This document shows, piece after piece, positions 5,785 through 13,527 of a DNA stretch of 18,345 bases (position 1 is its first letter; each line of letters opens with the position of its first letter). Made by a program: the position numbers and the translations under genes. The notes beneath the pieces are model-generated. The model was not told the DNA's origin. It searched no databases and was given only the letters and a program-made list of their open reading frames with translations. The stretch covers positions 1 through 18,345 of the forward strand of contig CAJXTP010000031.1 in assembly GCA_913061335.1 (NCBI GenBank). Direction: 5' to 3'. The DNA is from an uncultured Loktanella sp. Lineage in GTDB: Bacteria > Pseudomonadota > Alphaproteobacteria > Rhodobacterales > Rhodobacteraceae.

Positions 5785-6615
5785 TTATGCCAGCCACCGC
5801 TTGCGACGACGATAAGACCGGACATCGCGGAACGATTTGCGGCCCTCGTCAGATACGCCCAAATAGAATTCCTTCACATCGGGGTTCTCGCGCAGCTCAG
5901 CGGCGGGGCCTTCCATGACGACACGACCGCTTTCCAAGATATACCCGTGATGCGCAAACCTTAGCGCGACGTTGGTGTTTTGTTCAGCCAGCAAAAACGA
6001 CACACCTTCGCGTTCGTTCAAATCTTTGACGATACCAAAAATTTCTTCAACCAGTTGCGGGGCCAACCCCATTGATGGCTCATCCAACAAGATCGTCTCG
6101 GGGCGGGACATGAGCGCGCGCCCAATGGCACACATCTGCTGCTCGCCACCGGATGTATATCCAGCTTGTGATTTGCGACGCTCGCGCAAACGCGGAAAGT
6201 AATTGTAGACCATCTCCAAATCGGCGGCGATGGCAGCGGCACCTTGAGTGCGGGTATAGGCACCTGTAAGCAGGTTTTCCTCGATCGTCAGATGCTCAAA
6301 ACAGTGACGGCCTTCCATCACCTGAATGACACCCTTTTTGACCAAATCCGACGGAGACATCTCTTGCACACGCTCGCCGCGATAGTGGATCGAGCCTTTG
6401 GTAACCACACCGCGTTCAGAATGCAGCAGGTTTGAAATCGCCTTCAACGTCGTGGTTTTGCCCGCGCCATTTCCACCCAGCAAGGCAGTGATACCGCCCT
6501 TGGGAACAGACAGAGACACACCCTTTAGAACAAGGATCACGTGATTATAGATCACTTCGATATTGTTGACCTCTAGCAGGGTCTCAACTTTTGTATCGTC
6601 AGTCATGATCACCAT
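5785..6615 (-). CDS. livF: LivF-type ABC transporter ATP-binding protein
   Basis: This 276-residue ATPase of the branched-chain amino acid/amide (HAAT) importer family couples ATP hydrolysis to uptake through the LivH/LivM pore. Walker A is GGNGAGKTT (residues 47-55). The C-loop reads TSGGEQQMC rather than LSGGQ, Walker B ends ILLDEPSMGLAPQ, and the switch region reads LLAEQN, where LivF proteins carry Gln instead of His. A basic tail of about 23 residues (254-276, ending YRRRKRWLA) extends beyond the usual YLG end. ATG at 6615 is chosen because GAGGA lies seven bases upstream; an in-frame TTG at 6636 is less likely. It follows the binding-protein gene across a strong hairpin. Confidence 0.9.
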   Translation of the reverse strand: MVIMTDDTKVETLLEVNNIEVIYNHVILVLKGVSLSVPKGGITALLGGNGAGKTTTLKAISNLLHSERGVVTKGSIHYRGERVQEMSPSDLVKKGVIQVMEGRHCFEHLTIEENLLTGAYTRTQGAAAIAADLEMVYNYFPRLRERRKSQAGYTSGGEQQMCAIGRALMSRPETILLDEPSMGLAPQLVEEIFGIVKDLNEREGVSFLLAEQNTNVALRFAHHGYILESGRVVMEGPAAELRENPDVKEFYLGVSDEGRKSFRDVRSYRRRKRWLA

Positions 6616-6638
6616 CAGTTGGTCCTCGTTTTTCAAAA

Positions 6639-6679
6639 ATACTTAGAAAACGCGGGCGGCACCAATCGGCACCGCCCGC
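6639..6679 (-). terminator. Strong hairpin between binding-protein and LivF genes
   Basis: On the minus strand GCGGGCGGTGCC-GATT-GGTGCCGCCCGC forms a 12-bp stem with two G-T wobbles, followed by GTTTTC and another T-run at about 6631-6640. It lies 10 bp after the binding-protein stop. In importer operons such hairpins commonly act as partial terminators or 3' stabilisers that raise binding-protein output over the ATPase. Confidence 0.75.
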
Positions 6680-6688
6680 ATTTGTGGC

Positions 6689-7975
6689 TTACATGCAGCC
6701 AGCTTCGATGTTGTTCTCAGCAGCAAACGCGCTGGAATCTTCCATGATCAACGGCAATGTAACCGCATCATCAGGCGCGATGTAATCAGTCAAAGCAATC
6801 CATGCACCAGCGGACGCATCCCACTGCTGTACGATGCCCAAACCGGACCCACCGTGATCCTGACAAGAGACCGAGAATTCCGGTCCAATAGCAGCCATGC
6901 CGAGCTCTTCCATACGCGCAGCTGTGATATCCAAGGCTTCCATTCCGTCACGCATCATCGCAGAGGTAATGGCAGCAACGCCATGGATCTCTTGCGCCGT
7001 TGCAACAGCTTCGGCAGCCAACATCGCAGCGTACATGCCACGTGTATAAAGCACTGTAGCGACGTTGGACCCGTCACCAGCAGCGTTGCCAGCATCATGC
7101 ACATATTTGCGGATGTCGTCGAATACTGGCAAACTCGCATCAACACGGTTCATGTTCAGCGACTTGTAACCGTTGGCCGCATCACCCGCAGGTGTCACGT
7201 CATGCTCAGCACCAGCCCACCAGTTACCAATGAAGTTTTCCATCGGGAAACCGATGTTCGCGGCTTCTTGCACAGCCACTTGGTTCATCACACCCCAGCC
7301 CCACATCAGGACATAATCAGGACGCTCACGGCGAATTTGCAGCCATTGTGATTTTTGCTCCTGACCAGGGTGGTCAACGGCCAATTGAGTCAGCTCGAAA
7401 CCATGCTGTGCGGACAGGTTTTCCAACGTGCGGATCGGCTCTTTGCCGTAAGCAGAGTTGTGATAAACCAGCGCGATTTTCTTACCTTCAAGCGATCCAC
7501 CGTTTTCATCCAGCAGATAGTTCACCATCACAGATGCAGCATCCCAATAGTTGGCAGGATAGTTGAACACCCAGTTGAACACTTCGCCGTTAGCAGCCGA
7601 CGTGCGGCCGTAACCCATTGTGTGGATTGGAATGCCATCAGCAGTCGCCTTAGGGATCAGCTGATAAGTGATACCAGTGGACAGCGGTTGATAGACCAAT
7701 GCGCCTTCGCCCTTGGTGGACTCGTAGCATTCAACACCTTTCTCAGTGTTGTAGCCAGTTTCGCATTCGACGATACGGAACATCTCATCACCAACACCGC
7801 CATCACGGGCGTTCAGCATGTTAAAATAATCCTGATATCCGTCCGAAAACGGTGTGCCGCCAGCGGCATAAGGACCAGTGCGATAGGACAGATCAGGAAT
7901 GACCAGCTCGGCCAAAGCGGGGCCAGCGGCCAGCGTGCCCGCTAGGGCCATCGCTGCAAGTGTCTTAAGTTTCAT
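6689..7975 (-). CDS. Periplasmic substrate-binding protein of HAAT-family ABC importer
   Basis: The 428-residue preprotein has a clear signal peptide (MKLKTLAAMALAGTLAAG, then PALA, cut after residue 22). The mature part is a type I periplasmic binding fold (Peripla_BP_6, LivK-like): YNTEKGVECYES near 75-86, KKIALVYHNSAYGKEP around 160-180 at the start of lobe 2, then RPDYVLMWGWGVMNQ. It has four Cys (71, 83 and two near the C-terminus), which could form disulfides in the periplasm. GGGAGG stands eight bases before the ATG. It lies between LivM and LivF genes and is bracketed by two hairpins, consistent with higher expression than its neighbours. The ligand is not readable from sequence; the flanking acyl-CoA synthetase points to a carboxylic acid rather than a free amino acid. 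Confidence 0.88.
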   Translation of the reverse strand: MKLKTLAAMALAGTLAAGPALAELVIPDLSYRTGPYAAGGTPFSDGYQDYFNMLNARDGGVGDEMFRIVECETGYNTEKGVECYESTKGEGALVYQPLSTGITYQLIPKATADGIPIHTMGYGRTSAANGEVFNWVFNYPANYWDAASVMVNYLLDENGGSLEGKKIALVYHNSAYGKEPIRTLENLSAQHGFELTQLAVDHPGQEQKSQWLQIRRERPDYVLMWGWGVMNQVAVQEAANIGFPMENFIGNWWAGAEHDVTPAGDAANGYKSLNMNRVDASLPVFDDIRKYVHDAGNAAGDGSNVATVLYTRGMYAAMLAAEAVATAQEIHGVAAITSAMMRDGMEALDITAARMEELGMAAIGPEFSVSCQDHGGSGLGIVQQWDASAGAWIALTDYIAPDDAVTLPLIMEDSSAFAAENNIEAGCM

Positions 7976-8013
7976 CGGTATATCCTCCCAAGGTTTCCGA
8001 TAGTTTCATGTGC

Positions 8014-8027
8014 TGGGGGCAACCCCA
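8014..8027 (-). promoter_or_regulatory. Hairpin upstream of the binding-protein gene
   Basis: On the minus strand TGGGG-TTGC-CCCCA forms a 5-bp G-C-rich stem in the 71-bp gap between LivM and the binding-protein gene. It may mark an RNA processing site that separates the highly expressed binding-protein message. Confidence 0.4.
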
Positions 8028-8046
8028 ACCTTAGATCCTGCGCCCG

Positions 8047-9123
8047 TTAATACGGAAACGGCCACAAGCGTAATTTCTCTTTGGCAATGCGCCAGAACTG
8101 GGCCAAACCATGCGGTTCCTTGATCAGGAAGAACATGATCAACGCACCTATAATCACCAATTGCAGATGCGCTACGATATCCGTGGGCCAGCCCAACAGA
8201 TCGACGCCAATCACCTTCAATGCGACCGGCAACAGCACAAGGAACCCTGCCCCTGCAAAGCTGCCAAAAATGGATCCAAGCCCGCCGATAATCACCATGA
8301 ACAGCACCAGAAACGATTTCTGAATGCCAAAGGCCTCGCCGACTTCAACAGCGCCAAGGTAAACCGAAAAGAACAGCGCGCCCGATATCCCAATAAAGAA
8401 CGACGACACCGCAAACGCGCTTAGTTTCGCTTGCAACGGGTTCACTCCGATAATCTCGGCGGCGATGTCCATGTCGCGAATGGCCATCCATTTACGACCC
8501 ACAGTGCCACGCGTCAGGTTGCGCGCAACGATCGCGCAAACGGTCACAAAGACCAGACAGATCATATATTTCGCCCATGCGTCCGTGTTCGGCCCTGTGA
8601 CAGCAATGCCACCGACAAACCGTTCAGGCGCGTTGATCTGACCAGAGGCAGAATAGTTGTAAAACCATTCAACCTTGTTGAACAACCACACGAGGAAAAA
8701 CTGCGCAGCAAGCGTAGCAACCGCCAGATAAAACCCTTTGATCCGCAAACTTGGCAGGCCAAAGGCGGCCCCGACAACGGCGGTGATTCCACCGGCCAAA
8801 AAGACATGGATCACGACAGATACATCTGGGAACGCTGTCATCAGCTTGTACATCGCATAAGCCCCGACAGCCATAAAGCCACCGGTGCCAAGGCTAACCT
8901 GCCCGCAATATCCGGTCAGAATATTCAACCCAATTGCCGCAATCGTGTAAATCAGAAACGGCACCAAAATCGCATTGGCCCAATAGTCGTTGATGATGAA
9001 CGGGATGACCAAATAGGCAACAGCAAGCACTGCCCAAAACCGATAACGGTCAAACTTAATCGGGAACGTTTGACTGTCCGCCTCATAAGAGGTCTTAAAA
9101 TCTCCGGCTTCACGATAAAACAT
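8047..9123 (-). CDS. livM: LivM-type ABC transporter permease
   Basis: This 358-residue inner-membrane protein has eight or more hydrophobic segments and forms half of the HAAT importer pore. Family motifs are GYCGQVSLGTGGFMAVGAY after the third segment, PSLRIKGFYLAVATL, and the cytoplasmic ATPase-contact loop GRKWMAIRDMDIAAEIIG. A hydrophilic N-terminal extension of about 30 residues precedes the first membrane helix. ATG at 9123 is preferred: GGAGGAGG stands five bases before it. A more upstream ATG at 9138 overlaps the LivH stop (TAATG) but would contain that ribosome-binding site inside the gene. The tight junction with LivH suggests translational coupling. Confidence 0.9.
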   Translation of the reverse strand: MFYREAGDFKTSYEADSQTFPIKFDRYRFWAVLAVAYLVIPFIINDYWANAILVPFLIYTIAAIGLNILTGYCGQVSLGTGGFMAVGAYAMYKLMTAFPDVSVVIHVFLAGGITAVVGAAFGLPSLRIKGFYLAVATLAAQFFLVWLFNKVEWFYNYSASGQINAPERFVGGIAVTGPNTDAWAKYMICLVFVTVCAIVARNLTRGTVGRKWMAIRDMDIAAEIIGVNPLQAKLSAFAVSSFFIGISGALFFSVYLGAVEVGEAFGIQKSFLVLFMVIIGGLGSIFGSFAGAGFLVLLPVALKVIGVDLLGWPTDIVAHLQLVIIGALIMFFLIKEPHGLAQFWRIAKEKLRLWPFPY

Positions 9124-9137
9124 GGCAGCCTCCTCCA

Positions 9138-10133
9138 TTAAACCCGTTCAATGATCTTCTCCCCAAACAGGCCCTGAGGGCGAAACACGAGGAAGATCAG
9201 CGCCAGCACATAGGCGAACCAATTCTCAGTCGCGCCGCCGATCATGCCACCGATGGTATATTCAAACAGCTTTTCACCCACGCCGATAATCAAGCCGCCA
9301 ACAATGGCCCCCGGAATGGACGTAAACCCACCCAGCATTAGCACCGGCAACGCCTTAAGCGCGATCAACGACAGCGAGAATTGCACGCCAGATTTCGCGC
9401 CCCACATGACACCAGCCACAAGGGCCACAAGCCCCGCCAACGACCACACAAGCACCCAGATAAAGTTAAGGGAGATACCAACCGACAGGGCTGCCTGGTG
9501 GTCATCTGCGACAGCACGCATCGCGCGGCCTTGCTTGGAATACTGGGCAAACGCGATCAGGCTCATCACAAGGATCGCAGCGACAACAGTCGCCACCATA
9601 TCCAGCTTATCAATAAAGAAGCCGTAGAAATCATCGCCGCCAAGACCGGACGTCATATCTTCGATCCAGCGCGATCCACCCTGCGGCAAGCCGACTTTCA
9701 ACGTCTTGATATCCGACCCCCACATCAGATCGCCCATACCTTCAAGGAAATACGCAAGGCCAATGGTCGCCATGAACAAAATGATCGGCTCTTGGCCAAC
9801 CAGATGGCGGAATACGAACTTTTGCACGGCCCAAGCAAATGCGACCATCACACATAGCGTCAGAAAAATCGCCAGCAACGCAGGCACATGCCAGCCAAAG
9901 TGGTGGATCTCGGTGCCAAAGATCGCGTTGATCATATGGGCGAACGGCACCTGCCCTTCCATGATGCCGACCAACGTTAGGGCTGCAAACAACGCCATCA
10001 CGCCTTGGGCATAATTGAAAATACCCGACGCCTTAAAGATTAGCACGAACCCCAAAGCGACCAGCGCATAAAGCACCCCCGCCATCAGGCCGTTTAAAAT
10101 GACCTCGATGCCATATAGAAAATCAGCCGACAT
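9138..10133 (-). CDS. livH: LivH-type ABC transporter permease
   Basis: This 331-residue inner-membrane protein is the second permease of the HAAT importer and pairs with LivM. It has hydrophobic segments throughout, the N-terminal block LNGLMAGVLYALVALGFVLI with IFNYAQG just after it, and the cytoplasmic coupling loop GRAMRAVADDHQAALSVGI. The C-terminal motif ends VFRPQGLFGEKIIERV, usual for LivH. It is somewhat longer than the classical 290-310 residues because of a loop around GSRWIEDMTSGLGGDDF. AAGGGAGA lies five bases before the ATG. It starts 11 bp after the LivG stop. Confidence 0.92.
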   Translation of the reverse strand: MSADFLYGIEVILNGLMAGVLYALVALGFVLIFKASGIFNYAQGVMALFAALTLVGIMEGQVPFAHMINAIFGTEIHHFGWHVPALLAIFLTLCVMVAFAWAVQKFVFRHLVGQEPIILFMATIGLAYFLEGMGDLMWGSDIKTLKVGLPQGGSRWIEDMTSGLGGDDFYGFFIDKLDMVATVVAAILVMSLIAFAQYSKQGRAMRAVADDHQAALSVGISLNFIWVLVWSLAGLVALVAGVMWGAKSGVQFSLSLIALKALPVLMLGGFTSIPGAIVGGLIIGVGEKLFEYTIGGMIGGATENWFAYVLALIFLVFRPQGLFGEKIIERV

Positions 10134-10144
10134 TGTTGTCTCCC

Positions 10145-10954
10145 TTAATCATGGGCCACGCCCAGATAAGCATCGATTACCTCTTGATTACCGCGCACCT
10201 CGTCTGGGGTGCCATCGCCAATCTTGCGGCCATAATCCATCACGACAACACGGTCTGACAGGTCCATAACCACACCCATGTCATGCTCAATAAGGGCAAT
10301 CGTGGTGCCAAATTCATCGTTCACATCAAGAATAAAGCGGCTCATGTCCTCTTTTTCCTCGACGTTCATGCCCGCCATCGGCTCGTCCAGCAGCAACAGC
10401 TTTGGCTCTGCGGCCAAGGCACGTGCCAGCTCGACACGCTTCTTCAACCCATACGGCAAACGACCCACAGGGGTCTTGCGAATGGCCTGAATTTCAAGAA
10501 AATCAATAATGCGCTCAACAGCTTCGCGGTTCTCAACCTCTTCACGCTGTGCGGCACCATGCCAAAGCGCCTGCGAAAAGATGCCCGTCTTCATATGGGT
10601 CAAACGACCACACATAACGTTGTCCAAAACAGACATGCCTTCAAACAGGGCGATATTTTGGAACGTACGGGCGATGCCTTGGCGCGCAACATCATAAGGC
10701 CGCATTGTCGGGCGCTTGGCGCCGCGGAACCAAACCTCGCCCTCTTGCGGATGATAAAACCCTGAGATGACATTCAACATCGACGACTTTCCTGCGCCGT
10801 TCGGGCCAATAATCGCGCGAATTTCGCCCTCGCGGATGTCAAAGCTGATGTCCTTGATCGCCTCAACACCACCAAATCGTAGGGTGATGCCGCGCATATC
10901 CATCAGCACGCCGCCAATCGTGCGGCCGTCTGGCGTGACATAACTATCCTTCAT
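10145..10954 (-). CDS. livG: LivG-type ABC transporter ATP-binding protein
   Basis: This 269-residue ATPase partners LivF at the importer. Walker A is GPNGAGKSS (50-58). The Q-loop region is GIARTFQNIALF, the C-loop is LPYGLKKRVELARAL in place of LSGGQ (as usual for LivG, which has LPYG), and Walker B is LLLLDEPMAGMN. The switch His is in IEHDM. An N-terminal extension of about 18 residues (MKDSYVTPDGRTIGG) precedes the ABC core. TGGAGG stands six bases before the ATG. A 63-bp gap with a small hairpin separates it from the synthetase upstream. Confidence 0.92.
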   Translation of the reverse strand: MKDSYVTPDGRTIGGVLMDMRGITLRFGGVEAIKDISFDIREGEIRAIIGPNGAGKSSMLNVISGFYHPQEGEVWFRGAKRPTMRPYDVARQGIARTFQNIALFEGMSVLDNVMCGRLTHMKTGIFSQALWHGAAQREEVENREAVERIIDFLEIQAIRKTPVGRLPYGLKKRVELARALAAEPKLLLLDEPMAGMNVEEKEDMSRFILDVNDEFGTTIALIEHDMGVVMDLSDRVVVMDYGRKIGDGTPDEVRGNQEVIDAYLGVAHD

Positions 10955-10993
10955 GGAAAACCTCCACAGATGATGGGATGGCGGGTGGGGCGA

Positions 10994-11005
10994 CGTGCTT
11001 GCACG
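10994..11005. repeat. Small hairpin between acyl-CoA synthetase and LivG genes
   Basis: CGTGC-TT-GCACG is a perfect 5-bp dyad next to a G-rich block (GGCGGGTGGGGCGA). It lies in the 63-bp gap inside the operon and may modulate read-through or be a remnant of a dispersed repeat. No U-tract is present. Confidence 0.3.
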
Positions 11006-11017
11006 AGCGACAATCCG

Positions 11018-12958
11018 TCATGCCGCCACCTGCTCGGCTGCAATCACAGCATCGCGCAAATCCAACGTTGCCGTAATCTTGCCCTTGCGACCATCCTCAT
11101 AGGTGACTTCGGTTTCGGTATAAACGTCGGTCGCATCGCTATAAAGTGCGGCAATCAAATCCGAAAATTTATCAGCAATCACAGCACGGCGAACCTTGCG
11201 CGTGCGGGTCATTTCACCGTCATCGGCATCCAGCTCCTTATGCAACACAAGAAACCGGTGGATCTGGCAGCCTGCCAACATCGGATCAGACGCAACAGAC
11301 CTATTCACTTCAGACACATGCGCCTCGATCTGGCCCAAGACCTGCGGATGCTGCGACAACTCCTGATAGGATGAGTAGGCTATGTTGTTACGCTCTGCCC
11401 AATTGCCCACCGCAGTCAGGTCAATGTTGATAAATGCGGTGCAGTATTCACGCCCTGCACCGAACACAACGGCCTCTAGGATATTGGGATAAAATTTCAA
11501 TTTGTTCTCAACGTACTTTGGCGCAAACAAACGACCATCGGCCATCTGGCCCACATCTTTGGCACGATCAATGATCCGCAAATGACCGGTGCCTTCCTCG
11601 ATAAATCCAGCGTCACCCGTCGCAACCCAGCCCTCGGCATCTTTGGTCGATGCGGTGCTTTCAGGGTTTTTATAATACGATACAAACGTACCCGGCGACC
11701 GGTAGAACACCTCACCATTGTCAGCGATCTTCAATTCAACACCCGGACTTGGAACGCCAACAGTATCGGACCGGACCTCGCCATCAGGCTGCTGGGTGAT
11801 AAACACCGTAGCCTCGGTCTGGCCATAAAGCTGCTTAAGGTTAATCCCAAGCGAGCGATAAAAATCGAAAATCTCCGGCCCAATCGCCTCGCCTGCGGTA
11901 TAGCCAACGCGCACGCGGCTCAGGCCCAGCGTATTCTTCAGCGGACCAAACACAAACAGGTTGCCCAGCGCATACCGCAACCGATCCAATCCGCCGACAG
12001 GTTTGCCGTCTAACAGATCAGGCCCAACGCGGTGCGCCACAGCCATGAAATGATCAAACAGCCATTTCTTGACGCGCCCGGCATCTTCCATGCGGATCAT
12101 GACTTGGGTCAACTGAGTTTCAAACACACGCGGCGGCGCAAAATAATACGTTGGGCCAATTTCGCGCAGATCGGTCATCATTGTGGCCTCGGATTCAGGG
12201 CAATTGACGCAGAACCCCGTCCACATCGATTGCCCGATCGAAAAGATAAAATCGCCAACCCACGCCATCGGCAAATAGGCCAAAACCTCTTCGCCAACGC
12301 GCAGCCCGTCAAAGCTCGATGAATTTTTCGATGTCTCAATCACATTGCGGTTGGACAGCACAACGCCCTTGGGACGGCCAGTGGTGCCGGACGTATACAG
12401 CATCACACAGGTATCATCGTAACCGCGCGCAGCCGACAATTCATCCAAGCGGGCCGACAATCCGGCGGCACGGCCAGCGGCTTGCACATCGGCATAACTG
12501 GTCATGGCAGCATGGTCATATTTGCGCAGTCCGCGCCCATCCAGATATATAATATGCTCTAATTCAGTCAGGCCCTCGCGGATGTCTGCAATTTTATCGA
12601 CCTGCTCTTGGTCGCTAACAACGGCAAAGCGGGCACCGCAATGATCCAGCGCATAGGCCATCTCTTCTGCGGCGGCGTCTGAATACATCGGCACAGGGAC
12701 ACAGCCGATACGCTGTGCAGCAACCATCGCCCAATACAGCGCAGGACGGTTGCGGCCAACAATCGCGATATGATCGTCAGGCACAGCACCAAGGGTCAGC
12801 AACCCTGCAGCAAGCGCGTCAATCTGATCCGCAGCTTGCGCCCACGTCCAGCTTTGCCAGATGCCAAATTCTTTTTCGCGGTACGCTGGTTTATCACCAA
12901 ACGCGGCCACGTTGCGCGCCAAAAGCGCTGGAATAGAATGCAGCTGATCTGCTGTCAT
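11018..12958 (-). CDS. AMP-forming acyl-CoA synthetase (long-chain/aryl type)
   Basis: This 646-residue adenylate-forming enzyme activates a carboxylic acid with ATP and CoA to give acyl-CoA, AMP and pyrophosphate. All core motifs are intact: P-loop YTSGTTGRPKG (188-198), YGQTE (378-382), TGD (447-449), the hinge DRAKD (464-468), and Lys588 in TRTRK at the expected C-terminal catalytic position. The overall form resembles long-chain acyl-CoA synthetases. It is the first gene of the seven-gene operon, followed by the importer genes, so vectorial trapping of an imported acid as CoA ester is the likely role; the acid is unknown. GGGAGGAT precedes the ATG by nine bases. The operon's second ligase-like gene is degenerate, so this is the one with a normal active site. 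Confidence 0.92.
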   Translation of the reverse strand: MTADQLHSIPALLARNVAAFGDKPAYREKEFGIWQSWTWAQAADQIDALAAGLLTLGAVPDDHIAIVGRNRPALYWAMVAAQRIGCVPVPMYSDAAAEEMAYALDHCGARFAVVSDQEQVDKIADIREGLTELEHIIYLDGRGLRKYDHAAMTSYADVQAAGRAAGLSARLDELSAARGYDDTCVMLYTSGTTGRPKGVVLSNRNVIETSKNSSSFDGLRVGEEVLAYLPMAWVGDFIFSIGQSMWTGFCVNCPESEATMMTDLREIGPTYYFAPPRVFETQLTQVMIRMEDAGRVKKWLFDHFMAVAHRVGPDLLDGKPVGGLDRLRYALGNLFVFGPLKNTLGLSRVRVGYTAGEAIGPEIFDFYRSLGINLKQLYGQTEATVFITQQPDGEVRSDTVGVPSPGVELKIADNGEVFYRSPGTFVSYYKNPESTASTKDAEGWVATGDAGFIEEGTGHLRIIDRAKDVGQMADGRLFAPKYVENKLKFYPNILEAVVFGAGREYCTAFINIDLTAVGNWAERNNIAYSSYQELSQHPQVLGQIEAHVSEVNRSVASDPMLAGCQIHRFLVLHKELDADDGEMTRTRKVRRAVIADKFSDLIAALYSDATDVYTETEVTYEDGRKGKITATLDLRDAVIAAEQVAA

Positions 12959-13037
12959 GTGAAACGATCCTCCCCCGCTGGTCTAAACCAACATCGGGAC
13001 CTGAATCGCATCAACGCAATACCTGCCCCAACAACCA

Positions 13038-13089
13038 TACTGTCGCGGGGGCAAGCCATCCGTCAAATCATTTTTTGAACAAGCGTTCA
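13038..13089 (-). promoter_or_regulatory. Candidate promoter and inverted-repeat operator of the importer operon
   Basis: Reading the minus strand, TGAAC-GCTT-GTTCA (13076-13089) is a perfect 5-bp inverted repeat of the size bound by TetR-type dimers. Nine bases downstream is TTGACG (13061-13066), a good -35; a weak -10 (CAGTAT or ACAGTA near 13037-13043) follows at 17-18 bp. The site lies about 110 bp before the synthetase ATG. An alternative -35, TTTACA (13095-13100), would place the repeat downstream of it. Confidence 0.35.
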
Positions 13090-13103
13090 GTTAATGTAAA
13101 TTT

Positions 13104-13391
13104 CTAGTAAAACAGGGCGATATTATTGATCAAAATGATGCGGATCACCTCAAGCCCAAGCAAGGCCGCGATCGGTGACAGGTCAATCCCACCCATATTC
13201 GGCAGAATGCGGCGGATCGGGGCATAAATTGGCTCTAGGATACGTTGCAAAGTATACCAGATTTGCCCAACCAACGGCTGACGGACGTTCAACACTTCAA
13301 AGCTGATCAGCCAGCTCATGATAAAGTAGGTGAAAATTAGGGTGCGGGCGACGCCAAGCAGCAGCATCAGGATATCAAACAAAGATTGCAT
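13104..13391 (-). CDS. YggT family membrane protein
   Basis: The 95-residue protein has two hydrophobic segments: about residues 5-27 (LFDILMLLLGVARTLIFTYF) and about 70-92. Between them lies the family block with PLVGQIWYTLQRILEPIYAP and IRRILPNMGGIDLSPI. YggT proteins are inner-membrane proteins related to the CCB3 factors of plastids; their bacterial role is poorly defined, with links to osmotic stress and cell-division or protein-insertion contexts. ATG at 13391 (AAAGG eight bases upstream) is chosen over an in-frame TTG at 13406. It is transcribed away from the thioesterase gene, and its stop lies 15 bp before the operator-like repeat of the next operon. Confidence 0.9.
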   Translation of the reverse strand: MQSLFDILMLLLGVARTLIFTYFIMSWLISFEVLNVRQPLVGQIWYTLQRILEPIYAPIRRILPNMGGIDLSPIAALLGLEVIRIILINNIALFY

Positions 13392-13419
13392 CGTTAGGCC
13401 TTTCAACGGGTTTACGCGT

Positions 13420-13447
13420 ATCTAAGTGCTGACGACCATCCCGACAA
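13420..13447 (-). promoter_or_regulatory. Candidate promoter for the YggT gene
   Basis: On the minus strand TTGTCG (13442-13447) and TTAGAT (13420-13425) are 16 bp apart and lie about 30 bp before the YggT ATG. The match is modest. Confidence 0.25.
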
Positions 13448-13473
13448 GAGACACCTTGCCCCAAGGTAACAAG

Positions 13474-13501
13474 TTGACGTTAACGTCACTTCACCTATCT
13501 A
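13474..13501 (+). promoter_or_regulatory. Candidate promoter overlapping a perfect 14-bp palindrome
   Basis: TTGACG (13474-13479) and TATCTA (13496-13501) are 16 bp apart and lie 27 bp before the thioesterase ATG. TGACGTTAACGTCA (13475-13488) is a perfect palindrome covering the -35 and the start of the spacer. It resembles MerR-type operators described upstream of acyl-CoA catabolic genes (LiuR-like), but the match is from memory. Confidence 0.45.
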
Positions 13502-13527
13502 AAGTCAAACAGCAGCAAAGTAGTCCC

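Noticed and set aside
8431..9141. Long plus-strand ORF opposite LivM
   Set aside because: It is a codon-structure shadow of the permease gene; the product is a hydrophilic string without motifs.
13454..13466. CCTTG-CCC-CAAGG inverted repeat
   Set aside because: Only a 5-bp dyad at the edge of a promoter region, with no supporting second signal.
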